Shown piece by piece: positions 20,156 through 29,617 of a stretch of 64,000 nt of DNA. The DNA is from Gordonia effusa NBRC 100432 (GTDB lineage Bacteria > Actinomycetota > Actinomycetes > Mycobacteriales > Mycobacteriaceae): positions 20,122 through 84,121 of the forward strand of contig NZ_BAEH01000120.1 in assembly GCF_000241305.1 (NCBI RefSeq), given 5' to 3'. The notes below the pieces were generated by a model. The model made no database searches and was not told where the DNA came from. It saw nothing but the letters and a program-made list of their open reading frames with translations. Numbering within the stretch: position 1 is the stretch's first letter; the number at the start of each line of letters is the position of its first letter. A program made the translations under genes and the position numbers.

Positions 20156-21034
20156 GTGAGTAATAAGGACTTCGATATTCGCCTGCGTGCCCCGATCCTG
20201 TTAGCCGCCTTTGAAGGCTGGAACGACGCCGCCGACGCCGCGAGTGCGGCCATCGATCACCTCGCCCTGAGTTGGGGGGCAACCCATCTCACCGATATCG
20301 AGTCCGAGGATTATTACGACTTTCAGGTGAACCGCCCGACCGTGAATCTCGTCGACGGGGTGACCCGTCGTATCGACTGGCCGGTGACCTCGTTCTCCTA
20401 TTGCAATCCACCCGGATCCGACCACGATATTGTACTGCTCCGCGGCATCGAGCCGAATATGCGTTGGCGGACCTTCTGCGATGAGATCGTCGCGATCGCA
20501 TCAGAGCTCAATGCGGTAACTACCGTTGTCGTCGGCGCGCTGCTCGCCGATACGCCGCACACCCGCCCGGTTCCGGTGACGGGCGCCGCTTACAGCAGCG
20601 ACACAGCGGCCAAATACGGTCTGGCCGAAAGTCGTTACGAAGGGCCGACCGGCATCGCCGGCGTATTGCAGGACGCTTTCGTTCGCGCGGGTATTCCGGC
20701 GATCTCGCTCTGGGCCGCGGTTCCGCACTATATGTCGGCTCCGCCCAACCCCAAGGCGACCGCGGCCCTGCTTACCCGCATCGAAGAGGTCATCGACATC
20801 GAGGTTCCGCTCGGCTCGCTGCCCGCCGAGGCCGAGGAGTGGGAACAGGCGGTCAACGAGATGACCGAAGACGACGACGAAGTGCGCAACTACGTGCGTG
20901 GCCTCGAAGAACGCGGCGATGCGCAGACCAGCGTCGACGACGCGATGTCGGAGATCGACGGCGAATCGCTAGCGGCAGATTTCGAACGTTACCTGAAGCG
21001 CCGTCGGCCGAATCCACCGAATTTCGGGCTGTGA
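20156..21034 (+). CDS. PAC2-family protein (proteasome assembly chaperone-like)
   Basis: 292 residues from GTG 20156. N-terminal PAC2 domain: LAAFEGWNDAADAASAAIDHL, DYYDFQVNRPTV, and NPPGSDHDIVLLRGIEPNMRW; middle region with GALLADTPHTRPVPVTG and ISLWAAVPHYMSAPPNPKAT; acidic C-terminal tail. It matches Rv2125-type actinobacterial PAC2 proteins, thought to be related to proteasome assembly chaperones (actinobacteria have a 20S proteasome) but without proven function. The position beside metH is conserved with M. tuberculosis. Confidence 0.9.
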   Translation: MSNKDFDIRLRAPILLAAFEGWNDAADAASAAIDHLALSWGATHLTDIESEDYYDFQVNRPTVNLVDGVTRRIDWPVTSFSYCNPPGSDHDIVLLRGIEPNMRWRTFCDEIVAIASELNAVTTVVVGALLADTPHTRPVPVTGAAYSSDTAAKYGLAESRYEGPTGIAGVLQDAFVRAGIPAISLWAAVPHYMSAPPNPKATAALLTRIEEVIDIEVPLGSLPAEAEEWEQAVNEMTEDDDEVRNYVRGLEERGDAQTSVDDAMSEIDGESLAADFERYLKRRRPNPPNFGL

Positions 21035-21049
21035 CCACACGGCCGGCTG

Positions 21050-21112
21050 AAATCTGCGCTCCGAACCCGCATGAGGGAGATACTTCCCCGCTGACAATAA
21101 GCTCGCAGACTT
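21050..21112. repeat. 63-nt nested palindromic repeat, copy A
   Basis: Outer arms AAATCTGCG (21050-21058) and CGCAGACTT (21104-21112) flank a GGGA/TCCC inner stem. The right arm can instead fold with the next bases into GCAGAC-TTCA-GTCTGC (21105-21120). It lies at the convergent junction of the PAC2 gene and the 102-residue hypothetical gene, in tandem with copy B. Confidence 0.6.
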
Positions 21113-21133
21113 CAGTCTGCGTCTAACCGAATG

Positions 21134-21196
21134 AAATCTGCGACCTAAGCCTCGCCGAGGGGAACTTCCCCTCACGTACCCTCACCGCGCAGGTTT
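21134..21196. repeat. 63-nt nested palindromic repeat, copy B
   Basis: Same length and same left arm as copy A: AAATCTGCG (21134-21142) with CGCAGGTTT (21188-21196). The inner palindrome GAGGGGAA-C-TTCCCCTC (21157-21173) is perfect. It ends 13 nt before the stop codon of the convergent gene. Confidence 0.6.
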
Positions 21197-21209
21197 AAGC
21201 CGCGCCAAG

Positions 21210-21518
21210 TCACCCAATCTGCTCGATTGACACCACCGGCGTCGTAATACGCCAGGTCCGGACGTCGGGGTCGTCGGCGGCGCGGACCCAGAATTGAGCG
21301 GACTCACCCACCCGGCAGGACTTGACGCCCAACAGCGGAATGTCTTCGGAATCCCGACGTAGTTTCGACACCGACCAGCTTTCGTCGTCTGAGCTCCCGA
21401 CGCCCGGTGCGCGCAACAGCGTCATCTCGGTGAAGTCGAGCAGGTAAGTCGACGTGCGGGTCACCACGGTCCATACGCCGGCCATGGTGTCGGGATCGAT
21501 TTCGGTCACTTGGGCCAC
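21210..21518 (-). CDS. Conserved hypothetical protein, 102 residues
   Basis: Small protein with no signal peptide or membrane helix: MAQVTEIDPDTMAGVWTVVT, then TSTYLLDFTEMTLLRAPG and FWVRAADDPDVRTWRITTPVV. The pattern of short beta strands with conserved Trp residues suggests a small beta-barrel, but I recognise no named family. It lies 62 nt behind mshC on the same strand and is probably the last gene of the uppP-to-mshC operon. The reading frame, start and location support a real gene. Confidence 0.7.
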   Translation of the reverse strand: MAQVTEIDPDTMAGVWTVVTRTSTYLLDFTEMTLLRAPGVGSSDDESWSVSKLRRDSEDIPLLGVKSCRVGESAQFWVRAADDPDVRTWRITTPVVSIEQIG

Positions 21519-21580
21519 GGGAAGACTCTATCCATCGCGAGGTGCGCTATGCCACCGGACTCGCTGCAGGGTCAGCGCTC

Positions 21581-22819
21581 CTACAGCGCAACCCCGAGCA
21601 ATGCGTCGACGATCTGGGCGACGCGTGCGCCCGCATCAGTATCCGAACCGATTCCCAACGCGACGTCGGCGGCCCAACCATCAACGGCAGCAAGCGCTTT
21701 GGGGGTATCAAGATCGTCGGCCAGATGCTGGCGAACCCGCGCGAGAACGTCGGTCGGGTCCGGTGCGCTCGACGCCGAAACCGCCGCGCGCCAGCGTTGC
21801 AGCCGCGTTTGGGCGTCGGCGAGCAGGTCGTCGGACCACATGCGATCGGAGCGGTAGTGATCGGCCAGCAGCGCCAACCGCACGGCGGAGGAGTCGATAC
21901 CCGCCTCGCGCAGTTTGTGGACGAACACCAGGTTGCCCCGGCTCTTCGACATTTTCTCGCCGTCAAGGCCCATCATCCCGGTGTGGACGTAATGCCGCGC
22001 GAACCGTCGTCCCTGGTTGAGTGCTTCGCCATGTGCGGCCGAGAACTCGTGATGCGGGAAGATCAGATCGTTGCCGCCCCCCTGGATGTCGAATTCAATG
22101 CCCAGCCGGTTGAGCGCGATCGCCGAACATTCGATATGCCAGCCGGGACGTCCCGGGCCGTGCGGCGACGGCCACGACGGCTCGCCCGGACGGGCAGCGC
22201 GCCACAACAGAGCGTCGAGTTTGTTTCGCTTGCCAGCGCGGTCCGGGTCGCCGCCCCGCTCGGCGAAGAACTTTTCCATCGTCGGCTGGTCGTAGCCGGA
22301 CTCGTATCCGAAGGTCTCGGTCGCGTCGATCCGGTGGTAGACGTCGGGAAACTCGGCGTCGTCGACGACGTAGGCCGCCCCGCTGGCCAGCAGTTTGCCG
22401 ACCATGTCGATCACCTCGTCAACCGATTCGATCGCGCCGACGTACTCCCGGGGTGGAACCACCCGCAGGGCCTCCATGTCGTCGCGGAATAGTTGAATCT
22501 CGCGGGTACCCAAGTCTCGCCAGTCGACGCCGTCACGCTCGGCGCGTTCGAAGAGCGGATCGTCGACATCGGTGACGTTCTGCACATAGTGCACGTCGTG
22601 GCCGTTGTCGCGGAACAGTCGATTGATTGTGTCGAAGGTGACGTAGGTGGCGGCGTGGCCCATGTGGGTCGCGTCATAGGGGGTGATGCCGCAGACGTAC
22701 ATCGTCGCCTCGGCTCCCGGTGTGACCGGCTGAACTTGCCGTGCGGCGGTGTCGTAGAGACGGAGGGCCGGTGAGTTACCCGCGGCTTCGGGAATCGCTG
22801 GAGAAGACCACGACTGCAT
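21581..22819 (-). CDS. mshC: Mycothiol ligase MshC
   Basis: 412 residues from ATG 22819 (MQSWSSP, as in mycobacterial MshC; an ATG three codons upstream is less likely). MshC joins cysteine to GlcN-Ins with ATP in mycothiol synthesis and derives from cysteinyl-tRNA synthetase. Motifs: zinc-binding Cys in [17 protein letters not shown] (HIGH-like THMGH), [13 protein letters not shown] with the second zinc Cys, FPHHEF, and the KMSKS loop EKMSKSRGN. The tRNA anticodon domain of CysS is absent, which fits MshC rather than CysS. Mycothiol marks the host as an actinobacterium. Confidence 0.96.
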   Translation of the reverse strand: MQSWSSPAIPEAAGNSPALRLYDTAARQVQPVTPGAEATMYVCGITPYDATHMGHAATYVTFDTINRLFRDNGHDVHYVQNVTDVDDPLFERAERDGVDWRDLGTREIQLFRDDMEALRVVPPREYVGAIESVDEVIDMVGKLLASGAAYVVDDAEFPDVYHRIDATETFGYESGYDQPTMEKFFAERGGDPDRAGKRNKLDALLWRAARPGEPSWPSPHGPGRPGWHIECSAIALNRLGIEFDIQGGGNDLIFPHHEFSAAHGEALNQGRRFARHYVHTGMMGLDGEKMSKSRGNLVFVHKLREAGIDSSAVRLALLADHYRSDRMWSDDLLADAQTRLQRWRAAVSASSAPDPTDVLARVRQHLADDLDTPKALAAVDGWAADVALGIGSDTDAGARVAQIVDALLGVAL

Positions 22820-22849
22820 GAACTCCACTGTATGGCTTGCGAAGAATCC

Positions 22850-23653
22850 TCAGAACGGCGGCCACGGGATCGGCCGATGCAATGGAGGTTCGGGCATGGT
22901 GCCCGTTTCGACCAAGATCGCACAGCGCAACACCAGCGCCTCAAGTTCGTCAGCGGTCAAGTGCGTAGCCAGGCGCTCGCGCAGTGGATCCGTGGGATCG
23001 GTCAACTCCTGTGTGAGGCGTTCGACGTCGCGCAGCAGGTCAGCCGGAATCGACTCGCCGGCCCACCCCCACAGGACGGTACGCAGCTTGTCATCGGTAT
23101 GCAGACATATGCCGTGGTCGATGCCAAAGGTCTCACCATCGGCGGTGACGAGGATATGACCGCCCTTGCGGTCGGCATTGTTGATGATGACGTCGAGTAC
23201 CGCGAGCTGGCGCAGCCGGTCATTGATGGCGTGAACCAGCACGACCTCGCGGTCAGCGGCGTCAACGGCGCGCAAGATCGCCTTGACGTCACCCGGCACA
23301 GCATCGGCCGGAACCAAGTCGACGACGTCGACTTCTGATTCCTGTTCGGGCAGATCGATCCAGCGCTGCACCATTCCCGGTCCCAGCGGTCCATCGGCTC
23401 TGCGCACAGTCTCGGGAATCAGTCCCCACCCCAACGCCCGGGAAATCTCGTACGACGCCACTTCACGGTCAGCGAGCGTGCCGTCCGGAAAGTCCCACAG
23501 CGGCGCTTCACCGCGGATCGGTTTGTAGACACACCGCAGCGGATCACCGTCGCCGATCCGCGCCTCACAGACGAGTGTTGCGTTACTTGCATGGACTACC
23601 CTGCCCAGGATCTCAATGTCCCCCTCGCGCAGAATCGTTTCGACGTCAGCCAC
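22850..23653 (-). CDS. SCO1664-family kinase-like protein
   Basis: 267 residues from GTG 23653, which overlaps the stop of the DUF3090 gene by 8 bases. The core resembles the PI3/PI4-kinase-like SCO1664 family: RCVYKPIRGEAPLWDFPDGTLADREVASY (split: VYKPIRGEAPLW with a Lys suited to ATP binding), then VLDVIINNADRKGGHIL and FGIDHGICLH, the catalytic N-x-x-D and metal D-H positions. The substrate is unknown. It is always linked to DUF3090, a histidine phosphatase and mshC in mycolata, matching Rv2133c. Confidence 0.85.
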   Translation of the reverse strand: MADVETILREGDIEILGRVVHASNATLVCEARIGDGDPLRCVYKPIRGEAPLWDFPDGTLADREVASYEISRALGWGLIPETVRRADGPLGPGMVQRWIDLPEQESEVDVVDLVPADAVPGDVKAILRAVDAADREVVLVHAINDRLRQLAVLDVIINNADRKGGHILVTADGETFGIDHGICLHTDDKLRTVLWGWAGESIPADLLRDVERLTQELTDPTDPLRERLATHLTADELEALVLRCAILVETGTMPEPPLHRPIPWPPF

Positions 23654-24353
23654 GCGGCGGTGTGTCCGGGTCGTCGGATCCATCCTCCGGATCGATGTCG
23701 TCGGGAAGGTCATCCGCGTCGAATAATCCGGTATCTGCCTGCTGCGCAAGGTTATTCAACACTTCAGGATCGATGAACTCGCCGCCCGCGGTGAACTGGA
23801 CATCCCGCTTGTATCCGTTGGTCCGTACACACAGGTGTCCGGCCGGGTCGAGCGGATCGCCGCATAGCGGGCACGGCGGCCGGCCCGCCGACAACACGCG
23901 CAGCGAGCGGGCGGCGAATGCGCGCGCCGCGTCTGTTGTCAAAAAGACTCGTACCGCATCGGGACCTTCGTCGGCGTCGTCGAGGACGATGCTCTCGTCG
24001 AATTCGCCTTCGGTCACCGCGAGTAGTTCCACGACGACCGACTGTGCTTCGGCATCCCAGCCCAGACCCATTGTGCCAACGTGGAATTCGGCGTCGATCG
24101 GCGTTATCAGCGGCGACAGATCACTGACTTTGCGGGTCCGCGGCGGCACCTCGGCATTGAACCGGCGGGCTATTTCGTCGAGCAGGCTGTCGATCCGATC
24201 GGTAAGAATCGCTACCTGCTGCTTCTCCAACGCGACGCTGATCACGCGGGATTCGTGTATCGCCTGCAGGAAGAATGTTCGATCGCCCGGCTCGCCGACG
24301 GTGCCCGCGATAAATCGGTCGGGGCTTCGGAATACGTGTATGGCGCGTGACAT
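23646..24353 (-). CDS. DUF3090 family protein
   Basis: 235 residues: MSRAIHVFRSPDRFIAGTVGEPGDRTFFLQA (start MSRAIHVF, then FIAGTVGEPGDRTF), a middle domain with LGWDAEAQSVVVEL, and a C-terminal zinc-knuckle-like CPLCGDPLDPAGHLC (C-x2-C ... C). It matches the DUF3090/Rv2134c family, of unknown function. Its ATG shares the A of the upstream phosphatase stop (TGATG), so the genes are translationally coupled. The C-terminal tail is acidic. Confidence 0.88.
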   Translation of the reverse strand: MSRAIHVFRSPDRFIAGTVGEPGDRTFFLQAIHESRVISVALEKQQVAILTDRIDSLLDEIARRFNAEVPPRTRKVSDLSPLITPIDAEFHVGTMGLGWDAEAQSVVVELLAVTEGEFDESIVLDDADEGPDAVRVFLTTDAARAFAARSLRVLSAGRPPCPLCGDPLDPAGHLCVRTNGYKRDVQFTAGGEFIDPEVLNNLAQQADTGLFDADDLPDDIDPEDGSDDPDTPPRG

Positions 24354-25087
24354 CAGACCTCCGTTGCTCCTGTCATTATCTCGCTACGACCGGTACTGCC
24401 GCCAATCGTCGCCGCATGATGGCCGTCGCGGTCGGTGTCGTGCGCCGAATGCTCCGGCTTGGGCACTGGCACGGCGACCACCGCTGTCGAGTTCACGGTG
24501 TGGACCGACGGGCGCGATGGGTGATAGCTGACGACACTCATCGACGCCGGCTCGACGATGATCCGCTGAAAACTGTCGAGGTGCATGCCCATCGCATCGG
24601 CTATGACGCTCTTGATCACGTCACCGTGCGAGCAGGCAACCCACACCTGATCGCCGTTGGGACCGCCCAGCTCGCGGTCGAGTCGTCGGATCGCTGCGAC
24701 CGCACGGGTTTGCACATCGGCCAGCCCTTCCCCACCGGGAAACACCGCTGCCGACGGATGGCGCTGCACCGTCTTCCACAACGGCTGCGCGAGGAGTTCT
24801 TTGATCGGCTGATTGGTCCAGTCGCCGTAGTCGACTTCGATCAGGTCGTCGACAACGATTTCGGGCACATCGATCGAGCTCAGCAGTGGTGCGACGGTCT
24901 CGGCGCACCGCTGCAGCGGCGAGCGCGCGACGGCGACGATGTGCTCGCGGCACGCTGCCAGTCGGTCGACGACGGCCTCTGCCTGAGCGCGCCCGGTGTC
25001 GTCGAGGCCGATTCCGGGGGTGCGCCCAGCCAGTTGAGAGCGCGCATTGGCCACCGAGCGTCCGTGCCGCAGCAGAATGACGGTCAT
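24353..25087 (-). CDS. Histidine phosphatase (phosphoglycerate-mutase-like)
   Basis: 244 residues from ATG 25087 (MTVILLRHGRSVAN). The RHG motif holds the catalytic phospho-His; further conserved parts are SPLQRCAETV, VDYGDWTNQPIKEL and WVACSHGDVIKSVI with the second catalytic His. It matches Rv2135c-type phosphatases of the MSMEG_4193 family. The substrate is unknown. It ends in the TGATG overlap with DUF3090. Upstream, 138 nt without features separate it from uppP. Confidence 0.9.
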   Translation of the reverse strand: MTVILLRHGRSVANARSQLAGRTPGIGLDDTGRAQAEAVVDRLAACREHIVAVARSPLQRCAETVAPLLSSIDVPEIVVDDLIEVDYGDWTNQPIKELLAQPLWKTVQRHPSAAVFPGGEGLADVQTRAVAAIRRLDRELGGPNGDQVWVACSHGDVIKSVIADAMGMHLDSFQRIIVEPASMSVVSYHPSRPSVHTVNSTAVVAVPVPKPEHSAHDTDRDGHHAATIGGSTGRSEIMTGATEV

Positions 25088-25225
25088 AGCTTTCCAGCCT
25101 AGTGGGTGGTGACGGTTGACGTGCTGCGGCCGCAAGCGGCGGACTGGAACCTGCGGCGTGCGGCGACAGCGAAGGGTATTTCCTCGCGCCGACGTCAGGA
25201 GGCCGAAACTAGTCGCGCTCTAGGG

Positions 25226-26068
25226 CTAGGTCGCGCTGATAACACCCGTTCCCAGCAGGATCAGCACTGTCACACCGAGGATTACCCGGTAGCCGCCGAA
25301 CCAGTTCATCGAGTGATGCGAAACGAATTTCAGCAACCAGGCAATGGAGATGTAGCCCAACACGAACGCCACCAGCGTCGCGACCAGGATCTGCGGTCCG
25401 CTCGCACTCATCCCCTCGCCGCTGGGGTGAAACGCGTCCGGCAGGCTGAACAGCCCCGACGCCAGGACCGCGGGGATGGCGATCAGGAAGGAGAAGCGGA
25501 AGGCGGCTTCACGTTCCAGGCCCAAGAACAGACCGGCACTGGCGGTCGCACCCGACCGTGACACACCCGGCACCAGCGCGAGGCATTGCGCCAGGCCCAT
25601 CAGCATCCCGTCACGCAACGTGAGCTGCTCCAAGTTCCGACGCTGGGTCGCGTAGCGCTCGGCCAGCCAGAAGACCCCCGAGAAGACGATCAGGACAGTC
25701 GCGGTGATCCAGAGATTGCGACCAGCGGTACGGATCTCGTCTTTGAAGACAAAACCGAGCAGTCCGATCGGGATGGTGGCCAGGATCACGTACCAGCCGA
25801 TCCGGTAGTCGAGGCCACGGTCGTCGGCGTTGAACAGACCCCGGAACCAGGCGGCGATGATTCGACCGATGTCTTTGGCGAAGTAGATCAGCACCGCAGC
25901 TTCGGTACCCAGCTGGGTGACCGCGGTGAACGACGCGCCGGCGTCTTGTCCGAAGAGGACTTCCGATGCGATGCGCAGGTGGCCCGACGACGATATGGGC
26001 AGGAATTCGGTCAGTCCCTGCAGCGCTCCGAGGAAGATCGACTGCGCCCAGTTCATGGTGTCACTCAC
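25226..26068 (-). CDS. uppP: Undecaprenyl-diphosphatase UppP (BacA)
   Basis: About 280 residues from GTG 26068 (AGGTAG 11 nt upstream; ATG 26056, MNWAQ, is the alternative). It dephosphorylates undecaprenyl-PP for reuse as lipid carrier in cell-wall synthesis and confers bacitracin tolerance. Signature motifs: [15 protein letters not shown] with the catalytic Glu/Ser region and [20 protein letters not shown]. Around eight hydrophobic segments are visible. It is divergent from lppL by 56 nt; gene order equals Rv2136c in M. tuberculosis. Confidence 0.95.
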   Translation of the reverse strand: MSDTMNWAQSIFLGALQGLTEFLPISSSGHLRIASEVLFGQDAGASFTAVTQLGTEAAVLIYFAKDIGRIIAAWFRGLFNADDRGLDYRIGWYVILATIPIGLLGFVFKDEIRTAGRNLWITATVLIVFSGVFWLAERYATQRRNLEQLTLRDGMLMGLAQCLALVPGVSRSGATASAGLFLGLEREAAFRFSFLIAIPAVLASGLFSLPDAFHPSGEGMSASGPQILVATLVAFVLGYISIAWLLKFVSHHSMNWFGGYRVILGVTVLILLGTGVISAT

Positions 26069-26124
26069 GGCCGCAGATGCTACCTGCAATCACCTTTGGT
26101 TTAGCTGTGCCGCAAGATAGAGGG

Positions 26125-27135
26125 ATGGGACTTTCAGCGGTGCGCGTGGGATATGCGACGGTTGTCGCGATAACGACCGTCGGGTTGATTGCCGGATGCG
26201 GCAGCAACGACTCCGATACCCCCGACGTCGCGACAGTCACTCCGGCAACCGCGGCCCCCGCACCGGTGACCGGCGTGAAACCCCCTGCTGGACAGGTCAT
26301 TCCACTCCCGGCGGGTGGACGTGATGTCGCCGTCGACGGCAGTGGCCGCACCCTCGCGGTACTGAGCGCCGACGGTAGGCAGGTCTGGTTGAAGACCGTG
26401 AGCGAAATCACAGCGCCGCCACGCGCGGTCGACGCCGGCACGCTCACCCGAATCATCGCCCGACCCGGCGAAGGGTTCGTCGGTGTGGGTCCACGAACGC
26501 TCGTCCTCATCGGCGCCGACGGCGCGGTAACCAAACACGCAATCGGCGTCACCGAGCCGCGGTCCGTCGCGTCATTGGAGAGCGGGCATCTGCTCGTCGG
26601 CTCTGCCAGTGGCCATGTCGTCGAATTCGACGCGGACGGTAAACAGATCCGAGATATCGACGGGCTGGTCCGTGCCGACGACATCGCAGTACACGGCGAC
26701 CAGATCGTCGTGCTCGACCGCGCCCAATCGTCGGTGACCCAACTCAAGCTGGCCGAGAACGAGCTGGGGCTGTCGCTTCGCGTGGGAAACGGCGCGACGA
26801 CCCTGATCAGCGACCATTACGGTCGCTTCATCTCGGCCAATACTCGTGACAACGAGGTGGTCGGGTTCTTCGGCGATCCACTGGTCATGCGATTCCGCGG
26901 CGCGGTTTCCGACGGTCCGTACGCGTTAGCCTACGACGACAAGTCAAACCTGTTGTGGGTCAGCGTAACCGGCCGCAACGAGGTGGTCGCCTACGACCTC
27001 GGCAGCGGTGAAACCATCGAGAAGAAACGGATTTCCACTGTGGCACAGCCGGATTCAATCGCATTCGACCAGACCACCGGCACTCTGTACGTGGTCTCGG
27101 CTACCGGAGGTGGCCTCGCGGTGGTAGGCCGATGA
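26125..27135 (+). CDS. lppL: LppL-like beta-propeller lipoprotein
   Basis: 336 residues from ATG 26125 (GTG 26140 or 26146 would give a shorter signal peptide). Lipobox L-I-A-G-C, Cys25. After a Thr/Pro/Ala-rich linker the mature protein shows repeated strands of about 40 residues ending in D-G or D-x-G turns ([40 protein letters not shown]), a six- or seven-bladed propeller pattern. It matches Rv2138 LppL, including the [13 protein letters not shown] segment and [12 protein letters not shown] end. Function unknown. Overlaps pyrD by ATGA. Confidence 0.85.
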   Translation: MGLSAVRVGYATVVAITTVGLIAGCGSNDSDTPDVATVTPATAAPAPVTGVKPPAGQVIPLPAGGRDVAVDGSGRTLAVLSADGRQVWLKTVSEITAPPRAVDAGTLTRIIARPGEGFVGVGPRTLVLIGADGAVTKHAIGVTEPRSVASLESGHLLVGSASGHVVEFDADGKQIRDIDGLVRADDIAVHGDQIVVLDRAQSSVTQLKLAENELGLSLRVGNGATTLISDHYGRFISANTRDNEVVGFFGDPLVMRFRGAVSDGPYALAYDDKSNLLWVSVTGRNEVVAYDLGSGETIEKKRISTVAQPDSIAFDQTTGTLYVVSATGGGLAVVGR

Positions 27136-28274
27136 GCGCCCGGGCCACGACCCCCGGCGACGTCGTCGACCGGATCCTCAAGGTAGCCAACGCAATCTGC
27201 TATCCGCCACTACTCAAGTTGATGTTTCTGGCATCGCCGGAGACCATTCACGGCGTCGCCGCGCGCGCCATTCGGATCGCCGGAACCGCATGGGGTCTTC
27301 GCCAACTCAGCGCCGCACTGCTCTCACGAACCGATCCTGTTCTCGCACAACGCGTTTTCGGTGTCGACTTCCCTGCTCCGCTCGGATTGGCCGCTGGCTT
27401 CGACAAGACCGCGGCGTCGGTCAACTCGTGGGGCCAGCTCGGTTTCGGGTACGCCGAGGTCGGCACGATCACCGGTCGTGCGCAGCCGGGTAATCCACAG
27501 CCTCGGCTGTTTCGCTTGCCCGCCGATAAGGCGCTGATTAACCGAATGGGCTTCAACAACCCCGGTGCCGACCAGGCGGCGATCAACCTGGCCGCACCGC
27601 GACGCGGTCCGGTCCGAGTTCCGATCGGCGCCAACATCGGCAAGACGAAGATCGTTGAACCGGCCGACGCGGCGGACGACTACCGGTACAGCGCTCGCCT
27701 GCTCGGCCCGCTGGCCGACTTCGTCGTGGTCAACGTCAGTTCACCCAATACCCCTGGGCTACGCGATCTACAGGCCGTCGATTCGTTGCGGCCAATCCTC
27801 GCCGCGGTCCTCGCCGAGACCGACCGGCCGGTGCTGGTGAAAATCGCTCCCGACCTCGCCGACGACGACATCGACGAGGTCGCCGACCTCGCCGTCGAAC
27901 TGGGGCTCGCCGGCATCGTCGCCACTAACACCACGATTGCGCGCACCGGGCTGGCAACACCACCGGCCGACGTCGAACTTGCCGGTGCGGGCGGGCTATC
28001 CGGACCGCCGGTGAAGGCCCGCTCGCTTGAAGTTCTGCGCCGGCTATACGCGCGGGTCGGCGGCGAACTCGTCCTGATCAGCGTCGGCGGAATCGAAACA
28101 GCCGACGATGCATGGGAACGCATTCGCGCGGGCGCCTCTCTACTGCAGGGGTATACAGCCTTTATCTACGGCGGCCCACTCTGGGCGCATCAAATCCATG
28201 CCGGTCTCGCCAGTCGCGTCAAGGCCGCGGGCTTCAGTTCGATCGCCGACGCGGTCGGGAGTGGCGCGCACTGA
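27132..28274 (+). CDS. pyrD: Dihydroorotate dehydrogenase, class 2 (quinone)
   Basis: 380 residues. It oxidises dihydroorotate to orotate in pyrimidine synthesis, passing electrons to quinone. An N-terminal helical extension ([18 protein letters not shown]) marks the membrane-associated class 2. Motifs: [32 protein letters not shown] with the catalytic Ser of class 2, [13 protein letters not shown], and SVGGI plus [15 protein letters not shown] for FMN phosphate binding. The start overlaps lppL (ATGA), so the two are co-translated, as in M. tuberculosis Rv2138-Rv2139. Confidence 0.96.
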   Translation: MSARATTPGDVVDRILKVANAICYPPLLKLMFLASPETIHGVAARAIRIAGTAWGLRQLSAALLSRTDPVLAQRVFGVDFPAPLGLAAGFDKTAASVNSWGQLGFGYAEVGTITGRAQPGNPQPRLFRLPADKALINRMGFNNPGADQAAINLAAPRRGPVRVPIGANIGKTKIVEPADAADDYRYSARLLGPLADFVVVNVSSPNTPGLRDLQAVDSLRPILAAVLAETDRPVLVKIAPDLADDDIDEVADLAVELGLAGIVATNTTIARTGLATPPADVELAGAGGLSGPPVKARSLEVLRRLYARVGGELVLISVGGIETADDAWERIRAGASLLQGYTAFIYGGPLWAHQIHAGLASRVKAAGFSSIADAVGSGAH

Positions 28275-28361
28275 CTTTCGCGAAGCGATATTGGCAATGG
28301 CGATGAGTTCGGGCGGTCTCGACAGTCTCACTTGCACCACGTCTTCTAATGATCGGAGCAA

Positions 28362-28934
28362 ATGATGACCGCCACCTTTACCGCCGATGTATTCATGACA
28401 CTCGACGGCTACGGCGCAACCCATACCTGGGGCGGCAACTGGGGTAAAGGTCAGGCCGATTTGTGGGACCTCCGCGAACAGCTGTACACGCCAGAGCAAT
28501 TGATCGTGCTCGGTGCGAATACCTACCAGGTGATGGCCAAGTTCGGACCTGGCCTCGACGTCGCGTGGATTCAGCGGTTCTGCGCGATGGAGAAGGTTGT
28601 CTACTCGAATACTCTCGCCGAACCGCTCGCCCTGAATTCAACGCTGAGTCAGCGCGATGCGGTCGAAGGTGTTCGCGAACTGAAGCAGACCTCGGACGTT
28701 CCACTGCGTTCACATGGCTCACTCACGCTGAACCGGGCGCTACTCGACGCCGGTTTGGTCGACCGTCTCGAGGTCACCGTCTTCCCGGCGATCACCGCGA
28801 AGACCGGGATCTCGCCGGTCTTCGGGGGCGCCACAAGAGATTTCGACCTCGAACTCCTCGAATCACGCACCTTCGACGACGGCATCATCTGGTCGGTGTA
28901 CCGGCCAACCGTGTACGACCCGACGGCACAGTAG
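28362..28934 (+). CDS. RibD C-terminal/dihydrofolate-reductase-like protein
   Basis: 190 residues with the RibD_C fold seen in YwjB/YyaP-type proteins: VFMTLDGYGA near the N-terminus, LIVLGANTYQVMAKF, VVYSNTL, RSHGSLTLNRALLDAGLVDRLEVTVFPAITAKTG, and the C-terminal FDDGIIWSVYRP. Such proteins bind NADPH and reduce pterin- or pyrimidine-like substrates; the true substrate is unknown. A GGAG ribosome site precedes the paired ATGATG start (28362 or 28365). It sits between pyrD and the PEBP gene, two genes adjacent in M. tuberculosis, so it looks like a lineage insertion. Confidence 0.85.
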   Translation: MMTATFTADVFMTLDGYGATHTWGGNWGKGQADLWDLREQLYTPEQLIVLGANTYQVMAKFGPGLDVAWIQRFCAMEKVVYSNTLAEPLALNSTLSQRDAVEGVRELKQTSDVPLRSHGSLTLNRALLDAGLVDRLEVTVFPAITAKTGISPVFGGATRDFDLELLESRTFDDGIIWSVYRPTVYDPTAQ

Positions 28935-28959
28935 GCGCCGAGCGCACCTACCCCGCCGA

Positions 28960-29028
28960 GAAAATCGTCCGAATAGTTGGTGACCTAGGGCAATATGCCC
29001 CCGGCGGCGAGCTATTCGGACGATTTTC
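28960..29028. repeat. 69-nt nested palindrome at convergent junction
   Basis: GAAAATCGTCCGAATAG (28960-28976) is perfectly complementary to CTATTCGGACGATTTTC (29012-29028), a 17-bp stem; inside, GGGCA-ATA-TGCCC (28988-29000) forms a second hairpin. It lies between the convergent RibD-type and PEBP genes, and the outer stem ends in a U-run on either strand (TTTT within the arm), so it may serve as a bidirectional terminator. Confidence 0.7.
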
Positions 29029-29047
29029 CCGAGTCGGTGAGGGTCGG

Positions 29048-29599
29048 TCAGACGTCCTCGGACGCCTGCTCAAAGGTCCCGACGATGACCGCACGTGCGA
29101 TCGCATGCGAGAACAGATTGAAGCCGAGGTACGCAGGTGTCGCAGCCTCGGGTAATCCAAGAGATTCGACGTCGACGGCGTGAACCGCGATAAAATAGCG
29201 GTGCGGGCCGTGTCCGGGCGGCGGCGCCGCGCCGACGTAGCGCTTGAGCGCAGCGTCCCCCGCGAGCGTGACCGCGCCGTCGGGCAAGCCCGAACCGTTC
29301 TCATCACCCGCCCCCTGGGGCAACGACGTAACCGACACCGGAATGTCGGCAACCGCCCAATGCCAGAACCCCGACGCCGTCGGAGCGTCTGGATCGTACA
29401 CGGTCACCGCGAAACTCTTTGTCTCCGAGGGGAATCCGGACCACGACAACTGCGGTGAATCATCGTTCCCGCCAGCTCCCATCAGGCCGGAGACTTGAGG
29501 AGTCGCCAGCGGCTGGCCATCGGCGAGATTCTCCGACGTGAGAGTAAAACTCGGCAGCTCGGGTAGCGCCGAGTAGGGGTCGAAGTTACTAGATGTCAT
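29048..29599 (-). CDS. YbhB/YbcL-type PEBP (Raf kinase inhibitor-like) protein
   Basis: 183 residues, matching Rv2140c (TB18.6). Motifs: [35 protein letters not shown] (D-P-D-A-P and the H-W of the ligand pocket), and [14 protein letters not shown]. Phosphatidylethanolamine-binding proteins have an anion-binding pocket; bacterial roles are poorly defined. It lies 18 nt in front of the stop of the M20 gene on the same strand; the order PEBP-M20 is as in M. tuberculosis. Confidence 0.92.
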   Translation of the reverse strand: MTSSNFDPYSALPELPSFTLTSENLADGQPLATPQVSGLMGAGGNDDSPQLSWSGFPSETKSFAVTVYDPDAPTASGFWHWAVADIPVSVTSLPQGAGDENGSGLPDGAVTLAGDAALKRYVGAAPPPGHGPHRYFIAVHAVDVESLGLPEAATPAYLGFNLFSHAIARAVIVGTFEQASEDV

Positions 29600-29617
29600 A
29601 GCGGGTCACCTGAACTT

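Noticed and set aside
21542..22492. A 316-residue plus-strand open frame opposite mshC, and a 318-residue frame at 23575-24531 opposite SCO1664/DUF3090/phosphatase.
   Set aside because: Both lie antisense to strongly recognisable families and show no domain or ribosome-site support.
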